The notes beneath the pieces were generated by a model. It saw only the letters and a program-made list of their open reading frames with translations. It was not told where the DNA came from and ran no database searches. Shown piece by piece: positions 33,839 to 46,520 of a DNA stretch of 64,000 nucleotides. How positions within the stretch are numbered: position 1 is the stretch's first letter; each line of letters opens with the position of its first letter. The stretch is taken from NCBI GenBank assembly GCA_018398805.1, contig JAGFBZ010000371.1, positions 432,001-496,000 of the forward strand, given 5' to 3'. The translations under genes and the position numbers were made by a program. The DNA comes from Hirundichthys speculiger. Taxonomy: Eukaryota > Chordata > Actinopteri > Beloniformes > Exocoetidae.

Positions 33839-35042
33839 GCGCTAGCAGGGCTAGCCTGAAACGTCACCTGGATCTGACGGCGGTAAGTCCTCGTAGCGTC
33901 ACACTCCCACCTGGTTCTGCTGTGAAACTGTGGGTCTGCCTGCAACGCTGCACAGAGGAGAAGTCTATTACATGAGCAGAGCTGGGATCTAATTCATTTT
34001 GATGGGGGGGGGGTAAAAACAACCAAGCCAACCTAAGTAGGACATATTGCATGTAAACAAGAATCCTGTGTGCCTCCTGGTGTTTGTTGCAGCCGGCCCA
34101 CACCGTATTATCTCCTTTATTGTGTTGTGCCTTAAATGCCAGCTGGTCTCATTTCACTCCTCGCTCCTAACTCCTAACTCCTAACTCCTAACTCCTGCCC
34201 TCTGAGATGTACGTTTCAAGCTGCTTCACTTTTCTATGTGTTGTCTCCTTCACTGGGACGAGTGTGCTAACCTGGATGGTGTGTGTGCTCTTCGACTGTG
34301 TCCGTCTCGGTGGAGAGGAGGGCTGGTCTATCAAGGCACGGATAAAGGCAGTTTTGATGATGTGACTTCTTTTATTTTAAGAAGACATCAGAAAAATCTG
34401 TGCTTATCCTCGCTTACAATATACGGACCCTCCTCTTCCTCCTCTACCTCTTCCTCGCCCTCCGCCTCCTCTCAAAGGAAGTCTGCTTTTCAACAGCCTG
34501 CAAGTGGAATCGGTTGGTATGTCAATCAGCTGTGGGGAAGAACAATAAAATGGCTGTTTTCTTTTTTAACCTGAGTGTCTCTCTCTCCCTTCGGTGCGAT
34601 GAAAATGCCAGCGTGGTTTGATTTTCAGGAAAGATTACCTTTAAACGCTGTGAGCTGCTTCGGTCTGTGGGGGGGGAACAGCATGGAGGCGGGTCGTCCT
34701 AAAGCTCTCCGATACGATGGATCCCTTATTGGCTTTAACGCGGGGGGGGTCGCCGCCGTCCATCAGGCTCCACAATAAAGTGGATCTGAAGTCCGTCCCC
34801 ACCTCCTGCCCTTCCTCGTCCCCGCTGAGACCATCGCCGCTCATTTGTCAAGCGGGAGAGGCGGTGACATGTCAAGTAACTGCTTGGCCTTTGGTGTCCC
34901 GGGGGACGGCTGTGAGTTATGAGATAAAGCGTGATACTCGCTGGCAGCGCCGAGAGGAACAGTCTGGACCGGGCTTTTACTGCTGCGGTGCAGTTCAGCG
35001 CTCCGGACTCGTTAATGGAGTTATTTTTGGATGCGCGGTGAT
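33839..35042. other. Non-coding stretch with a small CTAACTC repeat
   Basis: TCCTAAC is tandemly repeated about four times at 34164-34196. Opposed open frames at 34717-35136 match nothing I recognise. Confidence 0.45.
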
Positions 35043-35560
35043 TAGGGGTGTGAAAAATAACCGATTTGGCGATATATCGGGATTTTCGGCCACCTGATTT
35101 TTCAGCTCTTAATATCGATTTTTTAGGAAAATTCATTCATTCACTTAAATGTGCAAAAATAGTAATAATAAACAATAAATAGGTTGTTTTGAAGTAAATA
35201 GTTTTGACCTAATTTGTCCTCTTAATGATCAATATCATCTGATGAACATATACAGCAACTTGATTTTTCATCTCTACTTTTAACTTTTATATTAACTGGG
35301 TAGAATATTGCAATATATCGTGATATCGACACTACGTAATATCGCGTAGTGTCCCAAGTTTGCAAGTCCTTGCCAATACTCACCCCGATGTCCAGATATG
35401 TTCTGCCCAGAAATGTTGTCCTGGGCGTAAGATCGGCAACGTGATTTTTCATCTCTACTTTAAATTTTGATATTAACTGGGTAGAATATCGCAATATATC
35501 GCGATATCATGATAATATCGTATCACAACCCATATATCACGATACATATGGTATTGCAAG
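35043..35560. mobile_element. Family I MITE, copy 2, with rearranged right end
   Basis: The left end TAGGGGTGTGAAAAATAACC matches family I. A first right end (CCAATACTCACCCC) lies at about 35372-35385. A second partial right half with GTAGAATATCGCAATATATC follows at about 35420-35560. This looks like a duplicated or recombined copy. Confidence 0.65.
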
Positions 35561-35629
35561 CCCGGTCTGTGTGAGTTATATGAGTTACATGATTGCCGTA
35601 ATGTAACGAGTAACAAGTAATCTCCCCCC

Positions 35630-36542
35630 CGTCCTGGATCAGTCCGTCCTGGACCAGTCCGTCCTGGACCAGTCTGTCCTGGACCAGTTCGTCCTGGACC
35701 ATTCCGTCCTGGACCATTCCGTCCTGGACCAGTCCGTCCTGGACCAGTCTGTCCTGGACCAGTTCGTCCTGGACCATTCCGTCCTGGACCAGTCCGTCCT
35801 GGACCATTCCGTCCTGGACCAGTCTGTCCTGGACCAGTTCTTCCTGGACCAGTCCGTCCTGGACCATTCCGTCCTGGACCAGTCTGTCCTGGACCATTCT
35901 GTCCTGGACCAGTTCGTCCTGGACCATTCCGTCCTGGACCAGTCTGTCCTGGACCAGTTCGTCCTGGACCATTCCGTCCTGGACCAGTCCGTCCTGGACC
36001 AGTCCGTCCTGGACCATTCCGTCCTGGACCAGTCTGTCCTGGACCAGTTCTTCCTGGACCAGTCCGTCCTGGACCATTCCGTCCTGGACCATTCCGTCCT
36101 GGACCAGTCCGTCCTGGACCATTCCGTCCTGGACCAGTCTGTCCTGGACCAGTTCTTCCTGGACCAGTCCGTCCTGGACCATTCCGTCCTGGACCATTCC
36201 GTCCTGGACCATTCCGTCCTGGACCAGTTCGTCCTGGACCATTCCGTCCTGGACCATTCCGTCCTGGACCAGTCCGTCCTGGACCATTCCGTCCTGGACC
36301 AGTCTGTCCTGGACCAGTTCTTCCTGGACCAGTCCGTCCTGGACCATTCCGTCCTGGACCAGTCTGTCCTGGACCAGTTCGTCCTGGACCAGTCCGTCCT
36401 GGAACAGCCCCTCCTGGACCATTCCGTCCTGGACCATTCCGTCCTGGACCAGTCCGTCTTGGATCAGCCCGTCCTGGACCAGTCCTTCCTGGACTAGTTC
36501 GTTCTGGACCATTCTGTCCTGGATCAGTCCATCTTGGACCAG
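35630..36542. repeat. Minisatellite, 15-bp unit, about 61 copies
   Basis: A tandem array of GTCCTGGACCAGTCC / GTCCTGGACCATTCC-type 15-mers. Variants (CAGTCC, CATTCC, CAGTCT, CAGTTC) recur in longer blocks, giving a higher-order pattern. Because 15 is a multiple of three, two minus-strand frames stay open (Gly-Pro-Gly-Arg-rich and Val-Gln-Asp-Gly-rich). I regard these as artefacts. Confidence 0.96.
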
Positions 36543-38320
36543 AGGAGGAGGAGCGGTACCGGACACATTTAACCAGAGAGAAGTTTTGAAAAGTGAATCT
36601 CAATTCTGTTCAGCTTCCTGCGCCCAAAAATCACATTTGAAACGAGGAACGTGTTTGTGACGTCGCACCAAATACTCGTGAGGCTCCTGAATGAAGGACG
36701 TTATCGTGATGCTAACCGCTAATGATGAGAGCGCTCCGGACGTCATGCAGCTACCTGAGATCGTTTTAGCGCATCGTGTCTGGTTGTCTCTGAAGTGTTG
36801 GCCGACTGTTTCCAGAACTTGCAGAAAAACACGGACCTGCAAACACAGATTTGTGTTTCATGACCTCCTGCAGACGCCTGAGAGCAGCCATGTTGTTCAC
36901 ACTGAAGCAATGAGGAGGACCGCAGAGTCATCAAGGTCGTTTCTGAAAGCCTTTCACTCCAGCAGAGCTGAGCTGGTTAAAGTATTACCGAACCCGGTCC
37001 CGGTCCCGTCTCTCAAACTCAGCTTATGACGACTCAGTTAAGACCACGTTTCTAAAGCAGGTTGGGTTAAAAGCAGCTGATAAAGTTTTAATTTCTGCCT
37101 TTTGTTCTTCTGCTCTCGGATCATACGGGTATTTACTCCGGGTTACGGGTCGTGGCTTAAGTTAAAATCGTGCTTTTAGCTTAATTCCAAAGTTTGACTC
37201 AGCGGAAGCCAAAATTAGTCGGGCTGGAGGTTCTATTAATATAACCTTAAGATAAGTATTATCACTCTGCAGCAACTGGGTCAGAGCTAAGCTTCCTGCC
37301 GTTCTGGGGAAAATCAATGGGGAGGTGGGGGCGCCTTCTATCCAGGGGCCTGGAGCTTTGTCCCCCACTAATCGAGCGAAGAGGGGGCTATTATGGCAGT
37401 TAACATTTAGCCATTAAATGTGAACACTCCCTGTCAGTTGTTAAATGTCAAGCTGCCTTCCTCTCTGCGTGCTCCGCGGCCAGCGGAAGGTGTTAGCGAC
37501 GCCGGGGACAGAAATGTCTGCGCTCGTACCCGCGCATGCACATTTCTACGCAGGCGGCGCGTGCAAACACGTGCAGCCGTGCATGCAGAGTACATCCCGT
37601 ACCTCTGCCTCCGATCTTCCGGGCTTGTCACAACTGCGGCGGCTCCGCTCAGCTGGGCTAACGGGCTAACGGGCTAACGGGCTAACGAGAGCTGAGGACG
37701 GCTCGCTGAATCATGTGGGCTGGGTGGCACCGAGTCGGACCCACGTGGCTGCTTTTCTTTCTTCTCTTATCTGATTCCTGTCTCACTCCGTCCACCGTAT
37801 TCCTGTCTGCCTTTATTTACTCGTCCCTCCAATCCCTCCGTTCTCATCCTGGTTGTTAAGGGATACCGAACCTTTAGCATTTCCACTCAGTTGTGTTTCA
37901 CTATGTCCAACTATCTTTTTTTTTCTCAGGGTTTCACATTGAATTAAAAATTGTAATTTTTTTCTTGTTTCGTGAAACATCTGAGCCGGTTAGTCAAAGC
38001 CGAGCTTTTGGATGGTGATATAACTGTTTCTACTGCGAAAGGTGTTGGAGGGGTCGAAAAGATTCAACCAGAACATGTTCTCTGGTTTGTTTTTTTAATG
38101 ATGATGGAATATTTATGGGTTGAACTTGATGTTTTCTTAAAGAGCACGGTCAGTTAAAGCGAGCGCTCTGATTCACAGAGGAAGAGCACGACAGATTCGT
38201 TCTCTGTGCGTTGGCGTTGCTATCGCTGCACCTGCATGTTCAACAGGACTGTTTAACTCTTGTTTCACACCTGTTTTATCTATAAATTTGTCTTGATTAA
38301 CATGTCATGTGTTATAATTG
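36543..38320. other. Non-coding stretch, nothing recognised
   Basis: GGGCTAAC is repeated about four times at 37651-37687. No gene seen. Confidence 0.45.
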
Positions 38321-39461
38321 AGCTGGGCGACGATTAAAATATTTAATCGCGATTTAATCGCACTATTTCCCTGATTAATCACGATTAATCGCATTGTATA
38401 CAAAAAATCAAATAATGAATTCAAAAGTAGTGTAAAATGCACTTTTTTTTAAATGTTCTGCTGCCATATGAACTAAAGTGCCATAACATTTGTTGTTCAA
38501 ACACTTTTAACATCAGCACTTGTCAGTAACACATATTTAGTGTAAATATCATCTTAAAAAAAATGTAAAATGAAATAAAGCTTATTGCCACTGCCAGGAC
38601 ATTAATGTCATCCTGTTTTTATAAAAAATCAAAAAAGTCTGCAAACAAAATCCAACAAAATGATTGTGTCTCAGCACAATCAGAACATTAAAACAGGTAA
38701 TTTCTGAGGTAACAGCAGAAACTTTTAACGGGGAGTTCAACTTGTCAGTTGTTACAAATAACCTTGTTTCTGTCGAATCCTCTATCTGGGAGAACTTTAA
38801 AATGAAAATATCCATGTTAAAGTTCAGTAACTTTACCAATCTGTCTATCAATCATTCTTTCCATTTTCAATTGTCAATCAAAAAAAAAAATTAAGAAATT
38901 AAAAACTAACATTTTATTACATTTTTTCGTTTTATAATCTAACACAAAAAATGAAAAAATGCCTGTTTTTTTTATATATATATTTCAATTTTAGACTTGG
39001 ATCAAAAATACAAAATTAAAAAACGGGCCACAGAACTGAATTTGTTTTATAATGGAGGACTGGACTTTCTGTTGTCATTACACATCTGTGCCACTAGATG
39101 GAGCCACAGTGAAGTAACCAGCTAGAGAACAGCAGGACAGTGAACACATGGAGCAGATCTGATGGAACATGGAGGAATGATGCAAAAGTTTGTTGTAGTC
39201 CAGAATTTTCTTTTTCAAACAGAATTGTTAATATTTCTACCTGAGTTTCTACCTGAACTGTGAAGTTCACGGATTTTTACCATTTTATGTCTGTTTTAGC
39301 TTTTCCTTATGTTTACTGTTTTCCGGTTCTGCAGCAGCCAGTAACAGACTTTTCAAAACAAAAGCATGTGAGCAACATGCGTTAACGCGCGATAAAATAA
39401 ATGTCGGCGTTAATAAATTAATAAGTTACTGCGATAATAACGCGTTAACTTACCCAGCCCT
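38321..39461. mobile_element. Element K, copy 2
   Basis: The ends are AGCTGGGCGACGATTAAAA and TTACCCAGCCC. The body closely matches 32677-33787, including an ATGTTCTGCTGCCATATGAA block and a TGTCTCAGCACAATCAGAAC block. Confidence 0.8.
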
Positions 39462-40984
39462 AATAGTTATAATAATTTTAAGTCCTGGACAAGGACCAGA
39501 TTATTCTTTTTTCTCATGATTTCATGTACTAACCACCTCCAGAGGCAGATATTGGATATTTTGGTGTCAGATGAGATGATTTGTGTGAAACTCTTTGCAG
39601 ACGACTGTGTCCTCTTTGGTCTCTTGTCACCTCGCTGACTCGTCTGCGTACTTGATTTCCACATTTTTATTCATGCTGTGCCTCTTTATTTGACACGTGC
39701 AGATGCATTTGTGTTTTTGTAGCTAAACTGTATGTTTATTATCAGACTGATGTGATTCCAGTCTCAGTAGATGGTGCTTTTAGATGTTGAAGGCATCACT
39801 GTAACACCAGGAGCAAATATCTGAATAAGCCCCGCCCACCCACAGGAAAATGAGACTTTCTAAACTTCCATCTGCTGTCCACCACCAATCTGCCCGTTGA
39901 AAGGCCTCTTATTATGCAGTTTTGAATTAAATATTCAGTTATTTCTTTATCAACTTTGCATTTCTTAAAATGACAGAAAATGCCCGACAGACTGATTACT
40001 GGGTACAAGACAGTTTAAGACAACTGTGATTCTTTGAAAGTCAGGAAAAAGACATTTTAAGCTGCTGAGGACAAATGTGCATTTCTTGTTTCTTTATTTT
40101 TAAAGAACTGAATTTCTCTCCGTTAAACGACTCGCCGCCTGAATCTGCTGTTTGTTTTCCCGTCTAATATGATGCAGCTCAACTCTGGAAATGTGCGGTT
40201 GTTCAGACAAAGATCCCGATGACCCGGTTTGTTTGTTCGCTGTTTATTCTGCCTCCATTTTGTTCTCTGACACGGACAACTGCTTGGCGGCGCTCCAGTT
40301 TGGCAGCGCTCATCTGGTTCAGAGCAGAACTTGCCAAACCGCCACCAGCAGAGAGCTGGCTGGACGTCGCCACGCTACCGTTCGGCTGCACGTTTCAGAA
40401 ATCAGTGACGACGCTTCCACACGTCGGTTTCGTGAACGTTTTCCGTCCTCGCCGCGGGGTTCAAGGTGTTTCACGGTTGGCCTCCTCTCAGCGCTTCATG
40501 TGGATGTGATGCGAGGTGCGACGTGAAACAAAATGCCACACCAAATGTCAGATGACTGACTCACTCGTGTGCCATCTGGATTCTATTATGCAAACCCGCC
40601 GAGGAGCTGCTCCCCAGAGAGAAATGTTACCGTACGAGCGAAGGGAAGTCCAACGTGAGCGGTACATCCTCCCGTGGATTCGGAGGAGACGGTCGCCAGA
40701 GGACGGCGTCTGCAGCCCGCTGATGGTGGATGCTGATTTGGCCATTAAATTTGACTGACATCATCTGACGAAGGCGCAGCTGCGTCATCCGACTCTGGCA
40801 GTAAACCAGCCGCTTAGCAATTTGAACAGGAGGCGCCGTTTAACCCGGCAATCTGGATGGCTGTCAGTCACAAGTGATTGAGTCATCGTTTTATTAGACA
40901 GCAGCTCTGGCTTTGAATCGGTTCTGATATATCAATCAGTCGGGTCCACAGGAGGCCTCACGCTCCACTATGAGCACTCTTGAT
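39462..40984. other. Non-coding stretch, nothing recognised
   Basis: Overlapping open frames at 40191-40758 on both strands have no recognisable domain. Confidence 0.4.
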
Positions 40985-42123
40985 GGCTGACAATCGGAAA
41001 ATTTGATATCTCGATTATCGTGACCAAATTATCACGGTTTACGATATTATCGCGGTATTCTTAATTGCTGTACAAATGTCCAAAAAACACATACATTTAA
41101 ATAATTTCACCAAATCTTGTGATTTTCTTGTCATACTAAAACATCAGAAACCAAAATCTTATCAAAATGAAACTTTCACATTAAAAGGACAAACAACTGG
41201 CACAGAAAGAGGTTTTATTTTAAATGAACAAAATAAATAACAGGAACAAAGTTTATTTGTCTGGTGCAAATTTAAATAAAGACTTTAACAACCGTAGTAG
41301 GTCAAAATATGGAAACAATTATCAGGAACAAAAATTATAGTGAAGTTCAAATGAAATAAACTTTTGACTTTAAGCTAAACCTTAAATACGTATAAATGTG
41401 TAAATAAAGAAACAGTTGTTTAGGAGCCAAATATGTTGTTCTGAATTGTAGTTCACTCTGTGTGTCTGTGGGTGTCGCTGTGTTGTTACCTGAGGGTCAG
41501 GTATAAAGGTAGCTGCCTGTTATTGGTTAGGTGTTGGACCCGGAAAGGCAAAAGGCTTTTGACCGCTGTGGCGCTAACTGCCGGCGTTATGGTTGTCGGA
41601 TCAGTTAATGGAATAAATTAATATTTTAACTGCATCAGAAGAACATCGTTCTGGTCATTTTTCGATCAACACACAACGGTCACGTTTACGAAATGTGAGT
41701 TAGCGAAGCGCATTGACCAGGTTACTCTTGGTCAAACATCTCAGTAGCTTGAAGCATTAGCCTTAGCTCCTTCAAGATTCTTCTACAAATTACAATAAAA
41801 TGTAAACAAGTGCTCTGCAGACAAGATAACTGTCCTCCACCAGTTGTCCCTCTTCTTAAAAAATATAAAAATATTTTAGCGGGTTGGTAAATGTCCTGCG
41901 CGCTATCACCTCTTTCCGCCATGCTGATGTTACAATACCGATGTTACAAGCTACAAATTCACATGAGACACAGTCGCGAGTCGCTAACAGACTTGAATGA
42001 GGCTGATATTACACATCCTGGTAATTGACCACGATAATGAGATGAAGTCAAACATAAACGGTAATCGTTATCGCGTAAAATTTTACAGCGCTTTACCGTA
42101 ATACCAGTAACCGTTCCATCCCT
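40985..42123. mobile_element. Probable hAT-like MITE with degenerate ends
   Basis: The right end ACCGTTCCATCCCT is preceded by CGTTATCGCGTAAAATTTTA. The left part carries TTATCACGGTTTACGATATT and TATCGCGGTATT, weakly complementary. This is the TAGGGATGGAACGGT-type repeat common in fish. The boundaries are approximate. Confidence 0.55.
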
Positions 42124-43267
42124 CTCGCTGACAGAAGTTTCTGGGGTTGCTTCAGAGTAGCGGGGTGTTTAGAGGTTGTTCTGTGACATGAGCTCAACGG
42201 GCCGAGAGGCGATGAACCGCTCCAGAGTTTAGCAGAACTTTCTGCCCTGCAGTGTCTTGGATGTGTTTAATTGGTCCGTAGATTAACGATGGGCTCTCTG
42301 AACGTGGCTCCTAATGAGTCTCGGTCCTCTGGTTCCTCTGAACGGGTCGTTCAGCTCAACGCGTCTCCCAGGACCCTTCAGACGGGGCGTCGAGCACAAA
42401 CCGCCAGACTGAGCAGAGAATTCTGAAAACGGCATGAATTTCTCCGTGTTTGAGTTCCCTAAATGTTCTTATAAGTCGGTGCTCCCTTTGCTGGTGTCAA
42501 GTCACTTTCTGAAGTCCATGTGGCTGAAACAAAACCGCACATCCAGATTAACGACCGCCGACGCTCTCAGAACTGTGAACGTCTGTGCAGACGATATATT
42601 GATACATGACTGGTGATGAGACCGTAACTGCCCACTTTTATGGAGGTAAAAACTGGATATATTTCCTTATCTCCAGATTGTTCTTTCTTTTACGAGCCCT
42701 GATGTTTCACTTAGTAGGCTCTTCAACCGTTTTACATGCCTTCCAGATTTTTCCGGCCCCTCCCCTGCTGAAGGGGGTGAGTTTTTTTTAAACATGATTG
42801 GGTGGAAATCACTGTGTTTGTGTGAAGGTCGTGTTTGTCGTGAACGGCGGACGAGCGCCAGGCGCCGCTCCAGAATGCTAAATCTTCCTGCTGCAGTCAA
42901 GCAGGAGGCTTTATTGGTCTGTTTAGCGGTCAGACAGCAGCTGTCTAAGTCGGTTTACTTGATCTTTCAAACATCAACTTGACCGTCATTGTCGAGTTAA
43001 CTGATATTTATTAGTCTCATTATGAAACGAGCGTTCATTTTAAATTTACGGAAGGCTGGTCCCAGGACTGATTAAGATTTCAGATTTCGTGGTATTTATA
43101 AAGCTTGGAAATGTCCCTCACCTGGCATTTCCTGGTAAGACATTAGCTCCGTCTTTTCATCCCGGTTAAATATTTCTCCTAAATGTGTCTCTTGAGGGTT
43201 TGTTCACTTCATATCTCCTGCTCTCTGCTGTGCGCGCACATGTCCGTGCAAAAAAAAAACGACACAG
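42124..43267. other. Non-coding stretch, nothing recognised
   Basis: No gene or bounded element seen. Confidence 0.4.
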
Positions 43268-43435
43268 TACAGTGGTACCTCTACTTACGAACGTCTCCAC
43301 ATACGGAATTTTCAGGTTACGACACGCATCAACGGGAAAATATCGCCTCTTGTTACGAAAGAACTTTCAAGATACGAAAGGCAAAAATACAGTACGAGTT
43401 TACCGAACTTAAGCATACTTGTAGCTGCTCTGCAA

Positions 43436-43682
43436 CTGGCTATCGGCTAGCATCTTCCTGGCTATCGGCTAGCATCTTTCTGGCTATCAGCTAGCATCTT
43501 CCTGGCTATCGGCTAGCATCTTCCTGGCTATCAGCTAGCTTCTTCCTGGCTATCAGCTAGCTTCTTCCTGGCTATCAGCTAGCTTCTTCCTGGCTATCGG
43601 CTAGCATCTTCCTGGCTATCGGCTATCATCTTCCTGGCTATCGGCTAGCATCTTCCTGGCTATCAGCTAGCATCTTCCTGGC
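43436..43682. repeat. Minisatellite inside the Tigger-like element, about 22-bp unit
   Basis: About eleven copies of a unit like TGGCTATCGGCTAGCATCTT plus CC, with CGG/CAG and CAT/CTT variants. Confidence 0.93.
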
Positions 43683-43709
43683 ATCCCATTGACATTTTAG
43701 GAAAATTCC

Positions 43710-43919
43710 ATGAAGTTTTGGAATTCGTTGAAAAGAATCACCAAAAAAAAGTTCACTAGTCGGGCTGTCGCTCATTATGATGATGTTTGCCTTGTATATT
43801 TTCAAAGGATTGTTAAAAGCCGACAAAAGCAAACATCCTTGGATCAGTTCTTTACAAAACGTCTGGCAAAAACCACTGCTGAGAGAGAAAATGTGACGAC
43901 GATAGCCGTTAAAAGGTAA
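43710..43919 (+). pseudogene. C-terminal fragment of a pogo/Tigger-type transposase
   Basis: An open stretch of 69 codons reading VYFQRIVKSRQKQTSLDQFF around residues 29-48, followed by a basic tail. This resembles the C-terminal tail of pogo/Tigger transposases. QTSLDQFF (43830-43853) fits a PCNA-interacting box, a motif known in Drosophila pogo transposase. The catalytic domain is missing and a minisatellite lies directly upstream, so the gene is non-functional. The element's TA target and termini support the family; the assignment is from memory. Confidence 0.6.
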
Positions 43920-44190
43920 ATTAACATTTTTTTTATTCTTTACTTTATTCTTAGTTTTTTATTATGTACAACTCATTTTATGTTTATTGTGCAGTAATCT
44001 AATGGTTACATGTATTTGTTACATATTTTGATGCATTTTTATGAATTATAAAAAAAATTTATGTCCGAATTTTGGGAGGCTGGAACGGATTAGAGCATTT
44101 ACATCGAAAACGCATCTGTACTTACGGAATTTTCAGGTTAGGAAATTACTTCCAGAACCAATTAATTTCGTAAGTAGAGCTACTGCTGTA

Positions 44191-44640
44191 TAGCTAATGC
44201 TCCCTGCACACTGTGACAGTGAGAGCGCCACTGCCACATACTGGAGTGTATGTGCAATTACACTTTATTCCAGTACGGAAGCACTCCCCCCCTCCTCCCC
44301 ACAGAAGGTCCTGCCCCACTATTTGAGAAGAACTGCCTAAAGGTGACTGTGACCAATCCGTTCGTGTCACAAGCCTAACAAGGACTGAAACCTCGGTTAT
44401 GGTTATGAGCTGAAATCTCTTTTGCGACATTCCCCTTTATTCCTCCCTGAAATTGTGCAAAAACAAAAACAACAAACTAACCTTGTTTAAAATGCTGAAA
44501 AGAACGTCTCAACTTTAACTTCATGAATTTTTCCCATCCTTTGCTACTTTGCTGTCTAGCTGTGAAAGGAGGGTAAAGAGCCGAGCACATTTACACATCA
44601 AACTTTTAAAAATGTGACTCACATCATCATTTATTTATTT
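44191..44640. other. Non-coding stretch, nothing recognised
   Basis: No gene or repeat recognised. Confidence 0.4.
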
Positions 44641-44815
44641 ATTCCAGCAACACTCACACCTCCGGTCGGTTTTGAATCAGCGATTCCAGCTAGCGTGCAT
44701 GTTTTTGGCCAGTGGGAGGACGCTGGAGTAAACCCACGTAGGTTACGGGGAGATGACGCAAACCCAACGCTGAAAAGCCCTGGTGGGGATTTGAACTCAG
44801 AACCTTCCTCATTGA
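44641..44815. repeat. Fragment of a common teleost interspersed repeat
   Basis: GCATGTTTTTGGCCAGTGGG, GTAAACCCACGTAGG, CGGGGAGATGACGCAAACCC and GGGGATTTGAACTCAGAACC occur in this order. It is a diverged copy of the repeat found throughout fish genomes. It is neither a gene nor a tRNA despite the GATTTGAAC motif. Confidence 0.6.
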
Positions 44816-45870
44816 TTTTTTTCTTTTATTTAGTTTAATTTTTAAAAATTTTCCAGCACTACCCTGTTGTTTACAAGATGGTAACGTTTCAAACTTCTCT
44901 TGAAAAAGAAACTTTATCAGACAAGAATCAAGCACAGGGAAAAAAAGCTAGGATAAAAGGCAGACGTGCACCTCCTTGACAGCACTGATGGCGTTACGTT
45001 AGCTAGAGGTTAAGCTAGCGTTGTTATCCCACAGATAATTACTAAAGAGACGTATATTTATGAGGCTCATTTAATGTGCTGCAGAAACAGACTGTGATGT
45101 CTGCCGACTCGCCATCCTTGAGTAATGTTTTCTGTGAGAGTTGCTGTTAAGCAGAGATATGAATAAAGAGAAAGGAAGAATGCGGGGAAGACACATCCCA
45201 TCTATCTCCATAGCTTGAGCAAATATGGAAAGGCATGATGTGCTCGCGTCGGGCCTCGCTCTCCTCCCCGACTCCTGTGACAGATGTAAATGGATGTTTC
45301 AGCAGTTGGCTCTAATGCATTTTTAAACAGGCACAGCAGCAGACAGCAAACGAACGTGTTGCGACGGCAACGCTAGGACATAGCCTCCATCTATCGCCGC
45401 CGCCTCCTCCCAAACGACACTCAAACACCGGCTCGCGTAAACGCTCCCGCACACTGCTGGGAATGACTGCCATTCATCAACTCTCCCACCACAACGCGCT
45501 CAGCAAAGGTTCCCATCTTTCAGCCGAAGCACCTCCACGGCGCGGCGCCCAGCCGAGCATCGCGCCGCCGCGACGCGTCCCGTCATCCGCAAAACGCTCC
45601 TGCTCGTCAGCGCGGATGGATGACCGGCCGAGACTGTTAGCTCTCCGACTCAAAAAACGGAAACGACTCTGCTCATCCAGATGGCAACACAAAAGCGCGT
45701 TTCTGCTCATTAGAGAGCGCTAACGCACGCAAGAGACGCCGCGTTCACTGTGTCTACAAAACACGGGTTAACGCGCTCAACTCATGTATGAGCAGAAATT
45801 TTCTTTGCAGTTGGGTTATCGTTGGTTCAGGAGAAGAGCCTTAACAACTGAAGTCTGGATGTGAGTGTTC
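44816..45870. other. Non-coding stretch, nothing recognised
   Basis: Opposed open frames at about 45463-45723 match nothing I recognise. Confidence 0.4.
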
Positions 45871-45878
45871 GCTGTAAA

Positions 45879-46512
45879 TAGGCATTTGCCGATTGTGCTA
45901 GTAAAAGTGGCATATTATGTTAGTGGCAGTGCTCGTTTTCTGCCCAAATAAAGCTCGCTTTTCAAAATTATGCTACTTTTTAAAAAAATTATTCTGTGCA
46001 CAAACTTCACAACTCACAAGACAAGTTTGAAAATGTATTTTATTAACCCTGGCCTGACGTTCTGGGCCCGGTTGTTCAAAACCTGGGTAACTTTATCCGG
46101 TGGTTAGGCCTATACGGCAGATAAATCTGCTATCCAGCGGATAGTTATCCAGCGAACAAAAATAGGTTGCACAAAGCCTGGATAGCGTGGTGGATAACTA
46201 TCCGCGGATAGCGGCCGCCATTTTAAAACGAGCACTACAGACTTCCGGTTCCGTTTCATCGAATTCCCACGGTATCTCAACACAACTAAATAGCAATCGC
46301 AAAATAGGAGTGGAACCAACTGTTAATAGTAATCTATTGTTTTTAGTAGCTGAGATCTTCGTTTTTTTTTTAATTATTCTAAAATTGTGCTATTAAGACA
46401 AGAAAATATACGGATTATGCTAGCAGTGCTACTTTTGGAAAAAGGGCAAAAATTATGCTCAATTCCTCAGATTATGCCAAAAAATTATGCTAGCACAATC
46501 GGCAAGAGCCTA
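45879..46512. mobile_element. hAT-like MITE N
   Basis: Left end TAGGCATTTGCCGATTGTGC; right end CTAGCACAATCGGCAAGAGC followed by CTA. Flanks GCTGTAAA (45871-45878) and GATGTAAA (46513-46520) form an 8-bp duplication with one mismatch. The middle (about 46065-46220) holds GGATAGTTATCCAGCG-type inverted motifs that may be a separate insertion. Confidence 0.8.
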
Positions 46513-46520
46513 GATGTAAA

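Larger units (their letters stand above)
43270..44188 (+). mobile_element. pogo/Tigger-like element, internally deleted, carrying a minisatellite
   Basis: TA flanks both ends (43268-43269 and 44189-44190). Left end CAGTGGTACCTCTACTTACG; the right end is complementary but diverged, TTTCGTAAGTAGAGCTACTG. CGGAATTTTCAGGTTA occurs near both ends. A tandem array (43436-43682) and a C-terminal transposase-like fragment (43710-43919) lie inside. Confidence 0.75.

Noticed and set aside
35473..36603. Two overlapping open frames of about 350-376 codons on the minus strand
   Set aside because: A by-product of the 15-bp minisatellite; two different frames of the same DNA are equally open.
44780..44810. 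tRNA-like GGATTTGAAC motif
   Set aside because: Part of a common fish interspersed repeat; no cloverleaf could be drawn.
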